A stretch of DNA of 64,000 nt from Spirochaetales bacterium. Its GTDB lineage: Bacteria; Spirochaetota; Spirochaetia; SZUA-6; RPPD01. The DNA lies in contig JAFGGG010000006.1 in the NCBI GenBank assembly GCA_016930675.1, positions 1 through 64,000 on the forward strand. Direction: 5' to 3'. A program made the translations under genes and the position numbers. The notes under the pieces are model-generated. The model searched no databases and was not told where the DNA came from. It worked only from the letters and a program-made list of their open reading frames with translations. Positions 53,536 through 61,253 of the stretch are shown here, one piece after another. Each line of letters starts with the position of its first letter. Within the stretch, counting starts at the first letter, position 1.

Positions 53536-53703
53536 AGACCTTCTCCCATCCAGACTGTACTGTCGGCTTCGGATTTACACCGAATCGGCTTTTGTTTCCG
53601 AAAAAGCGGCCAGCAAAGCTGACGCTTTTTCGTTTTAAAGCTCGCGGGCTTATAGCCTCTGCTATTTACCGCCGGTCAGGAATTTCACCTTGCCCCGAAA
53701 GTC
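53536..53703 (-). promoter_or_regulatory. FMN riboswitch (RFN element)
   Basis: On the minus strand the conserved RFN parts appear in order: TTCGGGGCAAGGTGAAATTC, GACCGGCGGTAAAT, AGCCCGCGAGC, GATTCGGTGTAAATCCGAAG, CCGACAGTACAGTCTGGATG and GGGAGAAGG. It lies 87 bp upstream of ribD and should switch off the operon when FMN is high. The variable arm (about 53600-53632) forms AAAAAGCG..CAGCTTTGCTGG..CGCTTTTT and carries the CCAGCAAAGCTG core of the dispersed repeat. A T-run follows at 53519-53526, but the off-state hairpin is not clear. Confidence 0.93.
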
Positions 53704-53789
53704 ATTAATTCAAATATACTATGAAAAGCATAACTTTGACAAGACGGGAATTTTTGATTTACTGATTTTTATGAGTGGCTATAAAATTG

Positions 53790-54311
53790 TCAATTCTGCA
53801 TGATCTCTTCGACCATGGAATCGATATCGCTTTGTTTAATATCGGCTTTGCGCTCGAAGGCAATCTCCAGATTGGCTTCTTTAAGTTTTCTTAAGAGACT
53901 GTAGATAATAAGCATCAGGATCTTTATTCCCACTTCGGGATTCGATTTGATGAAATCGATTATCTGTTCACGATGGACCATAAATGTTATCACGTGATCC
54001 GAACTCACTACATCGGCGGTGCGCTTTACTTTGAGAAATATACCGGCTTCCCCGAACACATCGCCTTTGCCGATGGAGCAGATAAAAACGTCTTTGTTGC
54101 CTTTTTCCGGCACGGTAACATGCACAGTGCCCTGCAATACCGCGTAAAGGTGCGGGCTGATTTCTCCTTTGGAGATTATTTTTTCTCCCGGCTGGAAGCT
54201 GACGACCTCACCCAAACTCATTATTTTTTTAAGATCGTTCTCCTTGATATATTTAAAAATAATGAGTTGTTTTAATTCATTAAAATATTCTTGATTCTCT
54301 ATTTTCTGCAT
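53790..54311 (-). CDS. stand-alone cyclic-nucleotide-binding domain protein
   Basis: 173 residues. Residues 15-130 form a cNMP-binding fold (FQPGEKIISKGE, GDVFGEAGIFLKVKRTADV), though the usual RSA/RTA phosphate cassette is RTADV. The remainder is helical, with no DNA-binding domain. It is the third cNMP-binding protein of the window and may read cAMP from the cyclase at 8519. It stands alone between the riboswitch and the muramidase gene. Confidence 0.78.
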   Translation of the reverse strand: MQKIENQEYFNELKQLIIFKYIKENDLKKIMSLGEVVSFQPGEKIISKGEISPHLYAVLQGTVHVTVPEKGNKDVFICSIGKGDVFGEAGIFLKVKRTADVVSSDHVITFMVHREQIIDFIKSNPEVGIKILMLIIYSLLRKLKEANLEIAFERKADIKQSDIDSMVEEIMQN

Positions 54312-54366
54312 TTTTACCCGCTTTTCTTACTAGTTTAAAGTAAGTATTGAAATTTGCAATTAAATT

Positions 54367-55809
54367 TTAATACAGGAGATATTTTTTGCGAATAAGCTTA
54401 AACTCATTAATTCCCCCTTCTGCCTGGGCTGCGATATCCTTGAATTCGGAAAGATTTTCTTTGTCGAGAAGGGTTTGCAGGAACCAGGAATTCCCATGGG
54501 AAATAGTGAACATATACTCGGCTTGGGTAGAGGTAAGAAAGGGGATTTCAGGATACAGTACGGCTTGCATGTACATAAGTGCCAGAACAGTCAAAGTAGG
54601 ATTAAACTGTGAGCGATCCGTTACGTCAAGAAACAGCACATTGGGGATCCCGGTATTTTTATCTGTAATAATCTTCAGTTCTACTCCCGGGAAACTGTAG
54701 TGCGCTTTTGCCTGATTTAAAAAGTCTGCCATGTTGTCGTACTCTTTAATGAAGGGAAAGGAGATGTGATCAAATTGATTATAGCCCTTCACCATTTCTC
54801 TGATCGTATTTCCGTTCAGGAGTCCTGTGCCTACGTAACAAAGCGCTGCCTGCATATTGGGAATGTTAGGCGACGGACAGATCCATTCTTCGCTTTTATA
54901 TATTTCATCATAGTAGAGGGAACGGTTGTAGTTTTCCATGGGTATGATAATCAGCTCCAGGTCCTTTATATTATAGTAAGCGTCCTGTTCTGTTTTTCTG
55001 GGATAACGCGGACCATCCATAAACTGCGATTCATGTTTAAAAAAAAGCGCCAGTTCCCCGATGGTCATGCCGTAGCGGTTGGGAAGCCGGCCTACTCCGA
55101 TAAAGGTTTGATATTCGGCATCCAAAAGCGGTCCCTCGATCTGAACACCGTTTACTCCTACAGGCCGGTCAAGAACAATAAAAGGAATACCGGCATCGGC
55201 TGCCGAATCCATGGCCAAATACATGGAAGAAATATAAGTATAGTGTCTGGTTCCGATATCCTGGATTTCAAAGAGCAGCACGTCGATGCCCTCCAGCAGT
55301 TCCAAGGGGATTCTTCTGGTGTCATCCCCTCCTCCGTATCTACCGTAGACCGGGATGCCATTGTATTGGGAATTGAGTACATCTTTGCCCGCCTTTGTAA
55401 CTCCATCGAAACCGTGCTCCGGCGCAAAGATTGCCATTAAATTGGTACGGGAGTCGGAGATAAGTCTGTCCACGGTACGCTTTGTGGTTTGATTGGCCAT
55501 TATTGCAATGTTCTTGCCTGCTATGAGCTTAAAATATTCCGGTTCAAACAGCCGCTCACTGCCTAAAACCAAAACATTTTTCCGCTGCGGTAAAGGTTTA
55601 AAATGCGGAAAAGACTTCAAAGCGGTACGTGAAGAAGGTGCCGCACTAACGGTGCGGGCAGAGGAGACCATAGTCCTATAATACGATACCAGATAATACT
55701 CCTGAAGCAGAGCCGGCCGGACCAGGTTTGCCAGATGGGCCTGCTGAGCGCAGTGAAAAAGCGAAATACCTAAAGTCATTGTTATTATTAAGGAAATTAA
55801 AGCTTTCAT
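54367..55809 (-). CDS. NamZ-like exo-beta-N-acetylmuramidase (DUF1343, GH171)
   Basis: 480 residues. The signal ends in LFHC, so it is a likely lipoprotein. The DUF1343 body begins near NIAIMANQTTKRTVDRLI; FAPEHGFDG, GIPVYGRYGG, LLFEIQDIGTRHYTY and FIVLDRPVGVNG are characteristic. NamZ proteins release MurNAc from peptidoglycan fragments. The gene lies 57 bp upstream of the cNMP-binding gene. No MurNAc-recycling genes are in view. Confidence 0.85.
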   Translation of the reverse strand: MKALISLIITMTLGISLFHCAQQAHLANLVRPALLQEYYLVSYYRTMVSSARTVSAAPSSRTALKSFPHFKPLPQRKNVLVLGSERLFEPEYFKLIAGKNIAIMANQTTKRTVDRLISDSRTNLMAIFAPEHGFDGVTKAGKDVLNSQYNGIPVYGRYGGGDDTRRIPLELLEGIDVLLFEIQDIGTRHYTYISSMYLAMDSAADAGIPFIVLDRPVGVNGVQIEGPLLDAEYQTFIGVGRLPNRYGMTIGELALFFKHESQFMDGPRYPRKTEQDAYYNIKDLELIIIPMENYNRSLYYDEIYKSEEWICPSPNIPNMQAALCYVGTGLLNGNTIREMVKGYNQFDHISFPFIKEYDNMADFLNQAKAHYSFPGVELKIITDKNTGIPNVLFLDVTDRSQFNPTLTVLALMYMQAVLYPEIPFLTSTQAEYMFTISHGNSWFLQTLLDKENLSEFKDIAAQAEGGINEFKLIRKKYLLY

Positions 55810-55866
55810 ACTGTCTTTATTAACGACAGAATTATTAAAAGCTTGGAGTATTTTCTCTTTATAAGA

Positions 55867-56901
55867 TTAATCACCGATCATATTTTTCGCCCAGAGCGCG
55901 GCGTCACGCAGGACCATGTTTTCATGCCTGGTGTACGGCAGCAGGTACGGCAGGAGTGCTTTATTCTTTCTGTTTCCGGCCGCTAAAAGAGTGTTTCTCA
56001 TCAGGACATAAGGATGTATCCATGATAATCCCATTGGAGTATGTTTAAAATAGCTTTTCCATTCCGGGAGTGAAAGCTGAAGCAGTGTGGCAATTGAAAC
56101 GCTGGGTCCGATAGCGCCGCTGTCAACGGCAGTAGTCTCTGAAAGTCCGCTGTTATAAGGACATACGCTTTGACAGGATTCACAGCCGTAAAGTCGGTAG
56201 GCCCATTTAGTTTTGAATCTTTCAGGCAGTATTATGAGTTCCGTGCTCAGGCTTTGCAAACAGAGTTTGGTATCAAGCTTCCCCGGCGCACGCAGCGCCC
56301 GGGTGGGACAGGCGTCACTGCAGGCTGTGCAGTCACCGCACTGTAAACCCGGAACTTCAGGAGGTTTATACTCCTTTTCGGAATCAATGCTAAAGGGAAG
56401 CAGCAGGATGGCGATGACATGACGTGATCCCAGGCCGGGACAGATAAGCAGGCTGTTTTTTCCGTAAAAGCCCAGACCGGAAAGAGCACCGAGCAGTTTT
56501 TCCGGCACATGTGAATTACAGAAGATGCGTAATGATTGTTTGGGCAGCCCGGTTTGTTCCCTTATGGAACGCGCAATCTTTTGCATTTTTTTTACCGCCT
56601 CCCGGTAGTAGTTGCGGCGGGCAAAGGGAGCGACGAGGGTATGAGGATCATCCGCTGTTGAAAGATCGTCCGCTTCCTGCCGGTGACAGGAGAGCGCGGA
56701 GACCAGCAGAGAACAGTCTGTAAATGGTCGGGAAAGATCTCCAAAGCTTGAGGTTACAGTTTGAACAAGGTTGTGTTTAAAAACAGCATTATGTTGACAA
56801 GCAAGGATTTCATATACTTTCTTTCCGGAAATAACCTCACTTTTATGAAATCCTGCCTTTTTGGCCAAAGCACATATTTCAGCGGCGCCTAATGATTTCA
56901 C
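55867..56901 (-). CDS. QueG-like iron-sulfur protein (epoxyqueuosine reductase family)
   Basis: 344 residues. Two [4Fe-4S] motifs are intact (CGDCTACSDACP and CESCQSVCP), as is the family block GLGFYGKNSLLI. A HEAT-like tail closes the protein (LPYTRHENMVLRDAALWAKN). However, the block normally read as RDYH, with the catalytic Asp, is RNYY here, so its queuosine activity is doubtful. The GTG at 56901 is used: it lies just after the hydrolase stop. A longer in-frame reading would pass through the repeat element and the hydrolase gene. Confidence 0.75.
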   Translation of the reverse strand: MKSLGAAEICALAKKAGFHKSEVISGKKVYEILACQHNAVFKHNLVQTVTSSFGDLSRPFTDCSLLVSALSCHRQEADDLSTADDPHTLVAPFARRNYYREAVKKMQKIARSIREQTGLPKQSLRIFCNSHVPEKLLGALSGLGFYGKNSLLICPGLGSRHVIAILLLPFSIDSEKEYKPPEVPGLQCGDCTACSDACPTRALRAPGKLDTKLCLQSLSTELIILPERFKTKWAYRLYGCESCQSVCPYNSGLSETTAVDSGAIGPSVSIATLLQLSLPEWKSYFKHTPMGLSWIHPYVLMRNTLLAAGNRKNKALLPYLLPYTRHENMVLRDAALWAKNMIGD

Positions 56902-56973
56902 TTCAGAAAAAGCCGCCCTGCACCCCTTTGGGGTGCTCTCCCTCAGATCCCCTGTTTGGCCGGTGGTCTGAGG
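56900..56973 (+). repeat. three-hairpin interspersed repeat, copy C (inside coding DNA)
   Basis: ACTTCAGAAAAAGCCGCC, CTGCACCCC-TTT-GGGGTG and a worn palindrome CTCAGATC...GGTGGTCTGAG (about 56942-56973) match the family, but the first hairpin has lost its right half. It covers the last 23 codons of the hydrolase gene and touches the QueG-like start codon. Confidence 0.65.
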
Positions 56974-57808
56974 ACTTGAGTTTCGACTCAATCCAGTCTG
57001 TAATATACTTAAAAACCGCCTCCTTTTCCGGTTCATTAAACAGCTCATGGTAGAGGCCGGCGAAAATCTTCAGGGTTTTGTCCTGTGAAGACACCATGCG
57101 ATATACTTTACCCGAACTCTCTGGAGGTAGTATTTTGTCCTCACTGCCCTGCATGATCAGGACTGGTGTGGTAACGCTGTCGAGGTGCGCATTAACATAC
57201 TCCATGGACTTCATCATCTCCGCTCCCGTGCGGGCTCGGATTTTACCGTGATAGCAGAGAGGATCTTTATCGGCAGCCGCGATAATTTCAGGATCGCGAG
57301 TGGTTTTAGCCGTATCAAAATCTTGAATAGGGAGGATGGGAAATAATGCGGAAATTAAACCGGTAAGTGTTTTTAAAAGCGGTGAAATATAATCGGGAAT
57401 GATTATCATCGGCGCGATAAGCGCCGCGCCCCGGATCTCATTAGGATGCACGATAAGATAGTTCAAGGCGAGCAAGGCTCCCATGCTGTGGCCAAAGAGA
57501 AAAATAGTACGGGCGCTGTTGTCTCTTTTAATAAACTCTTTTAGCTCATATATATCTTGGATTATTCTATCAATGCTTTTTATATAACCCAGACGTTTTG
57601 CACTATTACCGTGTCCGCGCAGATCCGGTGCGAAGCAGGCGAATCCTTTGTCCGCGAGGTGTTGCATTACATGCTGATACCGGCCCGTGTGTTCTCCGTA
57701 CCCGTGGATCATAATAATATGTGCTTGAGTGTGTTTGGGAATAGAACGGCGGTAAAATAGACTGTAACCGTCTGAAGCTGTTAGATAGTTCTGCTCAAGA
57801 GCCGCCAT
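56903..57808 (-). CDS. alpha/beta hydrolase, monoacylglycerol lipase-like
   Basis: 301 residues. The nucleophile elbow is GHSMGA; MIHGYGEHTGRY supplies the oxyanion loop, and the acid and histidine are expected near LIMQGSEDKILPP and GLYHELFNE. These match the lysophospholipase/monoacylglycerol lipase group. The last 23 residues (SSDHRPNRGSEGEHPKG...) are read from a repeat element, so the native tail was replaced. The ATG at 57808, with GGAGA 7 bp upstream, is chosen over the TTG six codons earlier. Confidence 0.82.
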   Translation of the reverse strand: MAALEQNYLTASDGYSLFYRRSIPKHTQAHIIMIHGYGEHTGRYQHVMQHLADKGFACFAPDLRGHGNSAKRLGYIKSIDRIIQDIYELKEFIKRDNSARTIFLFGHSMGALLALNYLIVHPNEIRGAALIAPMIIIPDYISPLLKTLTGLISALFPILPIQDFDTAKTTRDPEIIAAADKDPLCYHGKIRARTGAEMMKSMEYVNAHLDSVTTPVLIMQGSEDKILPPESSGKVYRMVSSQDKTLKIFAGLYHELFNEPEKEAVFKYITDWIESKLKSSDHRPNRGSEGEHPKGVQGGFF

Positions 57809-57841
57809 GATTTTCTCCGGAAACAAGAATTATTTACTAAG

Positions 57842-57896
57842 AAGCCACTATCAATGGTTGTGTTTAAATTAGTTGGAAATAAGTGGTGGCTTTTTC
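57842..57896 (+). repeat. partial repeat, copy D (first hairpin only)
   Basis: AAGCCACTATCAATGG and CCACTTAT-type complement AAGTGGTGGCTTTTTC flank a 25-bp loop. It lies between the hydrolase start and the GNAT-like gene stop, and corresponds to the first hairpin of the family with the rest missing. Plus-strand reading ends in a T-rich run, but both genes here are on the minus strand. Confidence 0.5.
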
Positions 57897-57899
57897 TTT

Positions 57900-59045
57900 T
57901 TATAGTTTCTTATCATACATTCTGAAGGTTTTGTAGGCTTTTGTTCCTATATTCTCCAGAATATTGCGCATATTGTAATTGTCTTCAACAACAAGAGAAA
58001 ACTCGCCTTCTGTATACCCCTTTTTTGTTCCTCGTTCATAGGTTTCATGATAGAAAATAGCATCGATTCCCATGTTTCGATATTTAGGCCTTATCCCCAT
58101 AGCCAGGGTTCTTACTCTGTTAATTTTTTTCGCATGGGCAAGCAATTTAAAAATACCAAAGGGGAGGAGACGGCCGTTTATTTTTTTAAGGGCAAGATTA
58201 AAATCAGGTATCGTGAGTGAAAACCCGGCCAACTCTCCATCCACAAAGGCAAAGAGAATAAGCTCTTCATCGGCGATGGGAAGAAGCTCCTTGGCTAAAA
58301 AATCAATTTCATGCTCTGTAAGAGGTACATATTCCCAGTTTGCCTCCCATGCTTCATTGAAAACCAGTTTAAACAGACCCATCTCTTCTTTTACCTTCTG
58401 CTTTAGTTCCTTTTTTACCTTTTTTAAGTCAGCATTACGGATGGTAATTTTTTTTCGTTTTTTAAGCGCATTGGCGACACGCTCCACTTTCGGATTGAAT
58501 TTTTGCTTGTTTGTCATCCAGTAGGCATACCAGTCTCTGACTTTCTTTAATCCATAGGCTTTAAAGAGTTCAATATAATAGTGCGGATTGTACGGGGTGA
58601 GAATAACAGGATCTAGATCAAAGGCATCAATTAAAAGGCCGTTTGTATCCCAGACCGAAGGATTGGCAGGGCCCCGCATAATTTTTTTACCTTTGGCTTT
58701 AAGCCATTCGGCGGCAGCATCAAACAAGGCTGCCGCGACCTTTTTATCATTGACTGCTTCAAAAAAGCCAAAATGCCCCACGCCTTCATGATAGATTTCT
58801 TCATGAATGTGATTGATAATTGCGCCTATTCTACCAACGACCTCATTGTCTTTGTAGGCTAAAAACAGTGCCAGGTCGCTGTGTTCGTAAAAGGGCTTTT
58901 TCTTGGTGTTGATAAGCATTTTTTGATCGATGATGAGCTGCGGCACCCAGTGCGGTTCATCTTTATAAATCTTCCAGGGCAGCATTATAAATTGCTTGTG
59001 TTGCTTTTTTGTGGTTACCGGAACAACAGAAATATTACTGGTCAT
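57900..59045 (-). CDS. GNAT-like acyltransferase family protein (YghO-like)
   Basis: 381 residues, longer than a single GNAT domain. ALFLAYKDNEVVGRIGAIIN fits the GNAT fold, and the second half (about 200-381) reads as another GNAT-like domain (LFAFVDGELAGFSLTIPD, RTLAMGIRPKYRNMGIDAIF) with a helical linker. No substrate can be named. The ATG at 59045, with AGGTGG 6 bp upstream, is preferred to the in-frame GTG three codons earlier. Confidence 0.72.
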   Translation of the reverse strand: MTSNISVVPVTTKKQHKQFIMLPWKIYKDEPHWVPQLIIDQKMLINTKKKPFYEHSDLALFLAYKDNEVVGRIGAIINHIHEEIYHEGVGHFGFFEAVNDKKVAAALFDAAAEWLKAKGKKIMRGPANPSVWDTNGLLIDAFDLDPVILTPYNPHYYIELFKAYGLKKVRDWYAYWMTNKQKFNPKVERVANALKKRKKITIRNADLKKVKKELKQKVKEEMGLFKLVFNEAWEANWEYVPLTEHEIDFLAKELLPIADEELILFAFVDGELAGFSLTIPDFNLALKKINGRLLPFGIFKLLAHAKKINRVRTLAMGIRPKYRNMGIDAIFYHETYERGTKKGYTEGEFSLVVEDNYNMRNILENIGTKAYKTFRMYDKKL

Positions 59046-59180
59046 GATTCCCACCTTTTCCTAGATCTTGGCTCCCATCCTACTTTTTTTTTCACAGTTT
59101 TGCAACTGCGGTCTTGATTTTTCCGGGAATTATAAATAATGGCTTGCCATACAATATCGGCATGCGTTATTATCAGGGGC

Positions 59181-60455
59181 ATGTTAGATTTTAAATTTAT
59201 TAAGGACAATGCGGACCAGGTAAAAGACAATAGTAAGCGGCGTAATGTAAAAGTTGACGTGGATCTGGTGGTAGAGTTATACGGCAAACGAAATGCGCTG
59301 CAGCAGCGGATTGATAATCTGAGGCAGTCACGCAATGAGAATGCGCAGAAGATGAAGGGTAAACTCGATCAGAAGCAGAAAGCAGAGTTCATACAGGAGG
59401 GTAAAGAGTTAAAAGAGACGATCGCCCAAGCGGAGGTTGAGTATCGAAATATGCAAAACCGGCTTTTTGAGGAAGCGGCCAAGGTTCCCAACATGACTCA
59501 TCCGGAAGTTCCTCTTGGCAATGATGAAAGTGCCAATCGTGAAATAAAGCGTTGGGGAACGGTTCCAAAATTTGATTTTAAGTATAAGGATCATCTTGAA
59601 CTGGGCAAAGATCTTGATTTGATAGATTTTGAAAGCGCCCAGGATGTAGCCGGACAAAAATTCTATTATCTTAAAAATCAGGCTGTTATTTTGGAACTGG
59701 CGCTTGTACGCTACGCACTGGACATACTGCAAAAACAGGGATTTGTTCCCTTTATCACTCCCGATATCGCGCGCGAGGATATCGCCGCGGGGCTGGGTTT
59801 CAATCCCAGAGGAGAAGAATCGAATATATACACGCTTGAGGATACGGGAATGTGTCTGATAGGTACGGCGGAAATCACACTGGGGGGCTATTATGCCAAG
59901 CGCATCATGGATGCTGTGAAACTCCCCGTTAAGCTGGCCGGTTTTTCTCATTGTTTCCGCAGAGAAGCCGGGGCGGCCGGACAGTATTCCAAAGGGCTTT
60001 ATCGTGTCCATCAGTTCAGCAAGCTGGAGATGTTTATCATCTGCCTGCCGGAACAGTCGGAAGTACTGCACAACCATATGCTTGAGTTGGAAGAGATGAT
60101 CTACCAGGGTTTGGGGATACCTTACCGGGTTGTGGATGTGTGTACCGGTGATCTGGGAAATCAGGCGTTCAGAAAGTTTGATATTGAAGCATGGATGCCC
60201 GGCAGGGGTGAAAACGGGGAATGGGGAGAGATTACCAGTACTTCCAACTGTACCGATTTTCAGGCTCGGCGGCTGCAGATAAGAACAAAACAGGGCGGGG
60301 AGAATATATTCGTACACATGCTCAACGGGACGGCGATTGCGGTGTCACGAACGCTTATTGCGCTTTTGGAAAATTTTCAAACCAAGGAAGGAGAAATAAC
60401 AATCCCGCAGAATCTTATCACTTATACGGGATTCTCTAAGATCACAAAGAGTTAA
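59181..60455 (+). CDS. serS: seryl-tRNA synthetase
   Basis: 424 residues, the usual length. An N-terminal coiled-coil arm (about 30-100, LQQRIDNLRQSRNENAQKMK) is followed by the class II core. Motif 2 is FSHCFRREAGAAG and motif 3 GTAIAVSRTLIALLEN. The ATG at 59181 (MLDFKFIKDNADQVK) gives the standard family start; an upstream in-frame extension of 14 codons is rejected. A terminator follows directly. Confidence 0.96.
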   Translation: MLDFKFIKDNADQVKDNSKRRNVKVDVDLVVELYGKRNALQQRIDNLRQSRNENAQKMKGKLDQKQKAEFIQEGKELKETIAQAEVEYRNMQNRLFEEAAKVPNMTHPEVPLGNDESANREIKRWGTVPKFDFKYKDHLELGKDLDLIDFESAQDVAGQKFYYLKNQAVILELALVRYALDILQKQGFVPFITPDIAREDIAAGLGFNPRGEESNIYTLEDTGMCLIGTAEITLGGYYAKRIMDAVKLPVKLAGFSHCFRREAGAAGQYSKGLYRVHQFSKLEMFIICLPEQSEVLHNHMLELEEMIYQGLGIPYRVVDVCTGDLGNQAFRKFDIEAWMPGRGENGEWGEITSTSNCTDFQARRLQIRTKQGGENIFVHMLNGTAIAVSRTLIALLENFQTKEGEITIPQNLITYTGFSKITKS

Positions 60456-60475
60456 AAAAGGGGTCGCCCTTTTTT
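60454..60475. terminator. bidirectional intrinsic terminator after serS
   Basis: AAAAAAGGG-GTCG-CCCTTTTTT is a symmetrical hairpin with A- and T-runs on both sides, suited to ending both serS and the minus-strand gene whose stop lies at 60504. Confidence 0.8.
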
Positions 60476-60503
60476 ATCTAAGACAACCCCTCATTATTTA
60501 TTA

Positions 60504-60716
60504 TTATTTGCACATCTTTTTCAGTGTGTCTTGAAATGTTTTTTGATAGTCTGATAATGAATATTTTCTTTTAGATAACATGCTTGAAGAGACTTTGTCT
60601 TCAAAGCTTTTTTTGCAGGGCATGCAGATAGCTTTATCCAATATAGCTACATAATTAACATCTTTCGAAGCATTTTTTACTTGCTTTCTGCAAGAATCAC
60701 AGGATACTATAAACAT
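60504..60716 (-). CDS. small zinc-ribbon-like protein (70 aa)
   Basis: 70 residues with CDSC near the N-terminus and CMPC at about 31-34, a possible zinc knuckle. The rest is Lys/Ser-rich and helical. A GAGGAGTAAA site precedes the ATG at 60716. No named family is recognised; the domain resembles small cytoplasmic Cys-pair proteins. Function unknown. Confidence 0.6.
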   Translation of the reverse strand: MFIVSCDSCRKQVKNASKDVNYVAILDKAICMPCKKSFEDKVSSSMLSKRKYSLSDYQKTFQDTLKKMCK

Positions 60717-60744
60717 ATTTTACTCCTCTTCATTAAAATTTCAC

Positions 60745-60872
60745 TTTAGAAAAAGCCACTGTCTATGCTGGTGGTTAGAATTATGCTAAACAGGCGGTGG
60801 CTTTTTCGCCTCCTCTGCACCCTTTTGGGGTGCCCCATCTACATATCGCCACCAAGGGTGGTGGTATGTAGA
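60745..60872 (+). repeat. three-hairpin interspersed repeat, copy E
   Basis: A complete copy. GAAAAAGCCACT pairs with GGCGGTGGCTTTTTC, then CACCC-TTTT-GGGGTG, then a palindrome at 60839-60871 with arms CTACATATCGCCACC and GGTGGTGGTATGTAG. The outer arm differs from copies A, B and F but still pairs. It lies between two minus-strand elements with no gene. Confidence 0.75.
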
Positions 60873-60925
60873 TTAATTTGGATTATATATCTATTGTATA
60901 AAATTATTTTTTACTTGTCGAGTAA

Positions 60926-61015
60926 GTAATTTTAAATTTGTTCCTTTTTTAACTAAAATAAGTGAAATTTCGTTATTAAACCTAAAAAAATATAATCGAA
61001 CAAATTTAAAATTAC
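60926..61015. repeat. 90-bp element with perfect 18-bp inverted ends
   Basis: GTAATTTTAAATTTGTTC (60926-60943) and its exact complement (60998-61015) enclose 54 bp. The arm fits the same pattern as 27612-27696 and 62363-62448. It lies between two copies (E and F) of the other repeat family, in a 537-bp gene-free gap. Confidence 0.65.
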
Positions 61016-61062
61016 ATGAATTTGTATACTTTGTCAGTATTCGAGCATTCTTTTCTGTATTT

Positions 61063-61208
61063 ACTTCAGAAAAAGCCACCACATATTGTGGCGGTTAAAT
61101 TTATATGGAATAGTTGGTGATTTTTTCTTCCCCCTTGCACAGAGCACTCAACATGATTGCGTGCTCTGTGCTCCCACACATACCACCAGCAAAGCTTGCG
61201 GTATGTTG
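61063..61208 (+). repeat. three-hairpin interspersed repeat, copy F
   Basis: A complete, slightly longer copy. ACTTCAGAAAAAGCCACC pairs with GGTGATTTTTTC. A second hairpin uses CACAGAGCACTCA and TGCGTGCTCTGTG (61138-61170), replacing the usual CACCCC arm. The third is a palindrome at 61178-61206 around CCAGCAAAGC. It ends 45 bp before the NeuB-like start. Confidence 0.75.
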
Positions 61209-61253
61209 CAATATTTTTTTAAAGTTTGTAGGGTGTGAGTAAGGTGATTTAAT

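Noticed and set aside
59409-60317. Long minus-strand ORF of 302 codons
   Set aside because: It lies entirely opposite serS, has no ribosome-binding site or family match, and its composition is that of an antisense frame.
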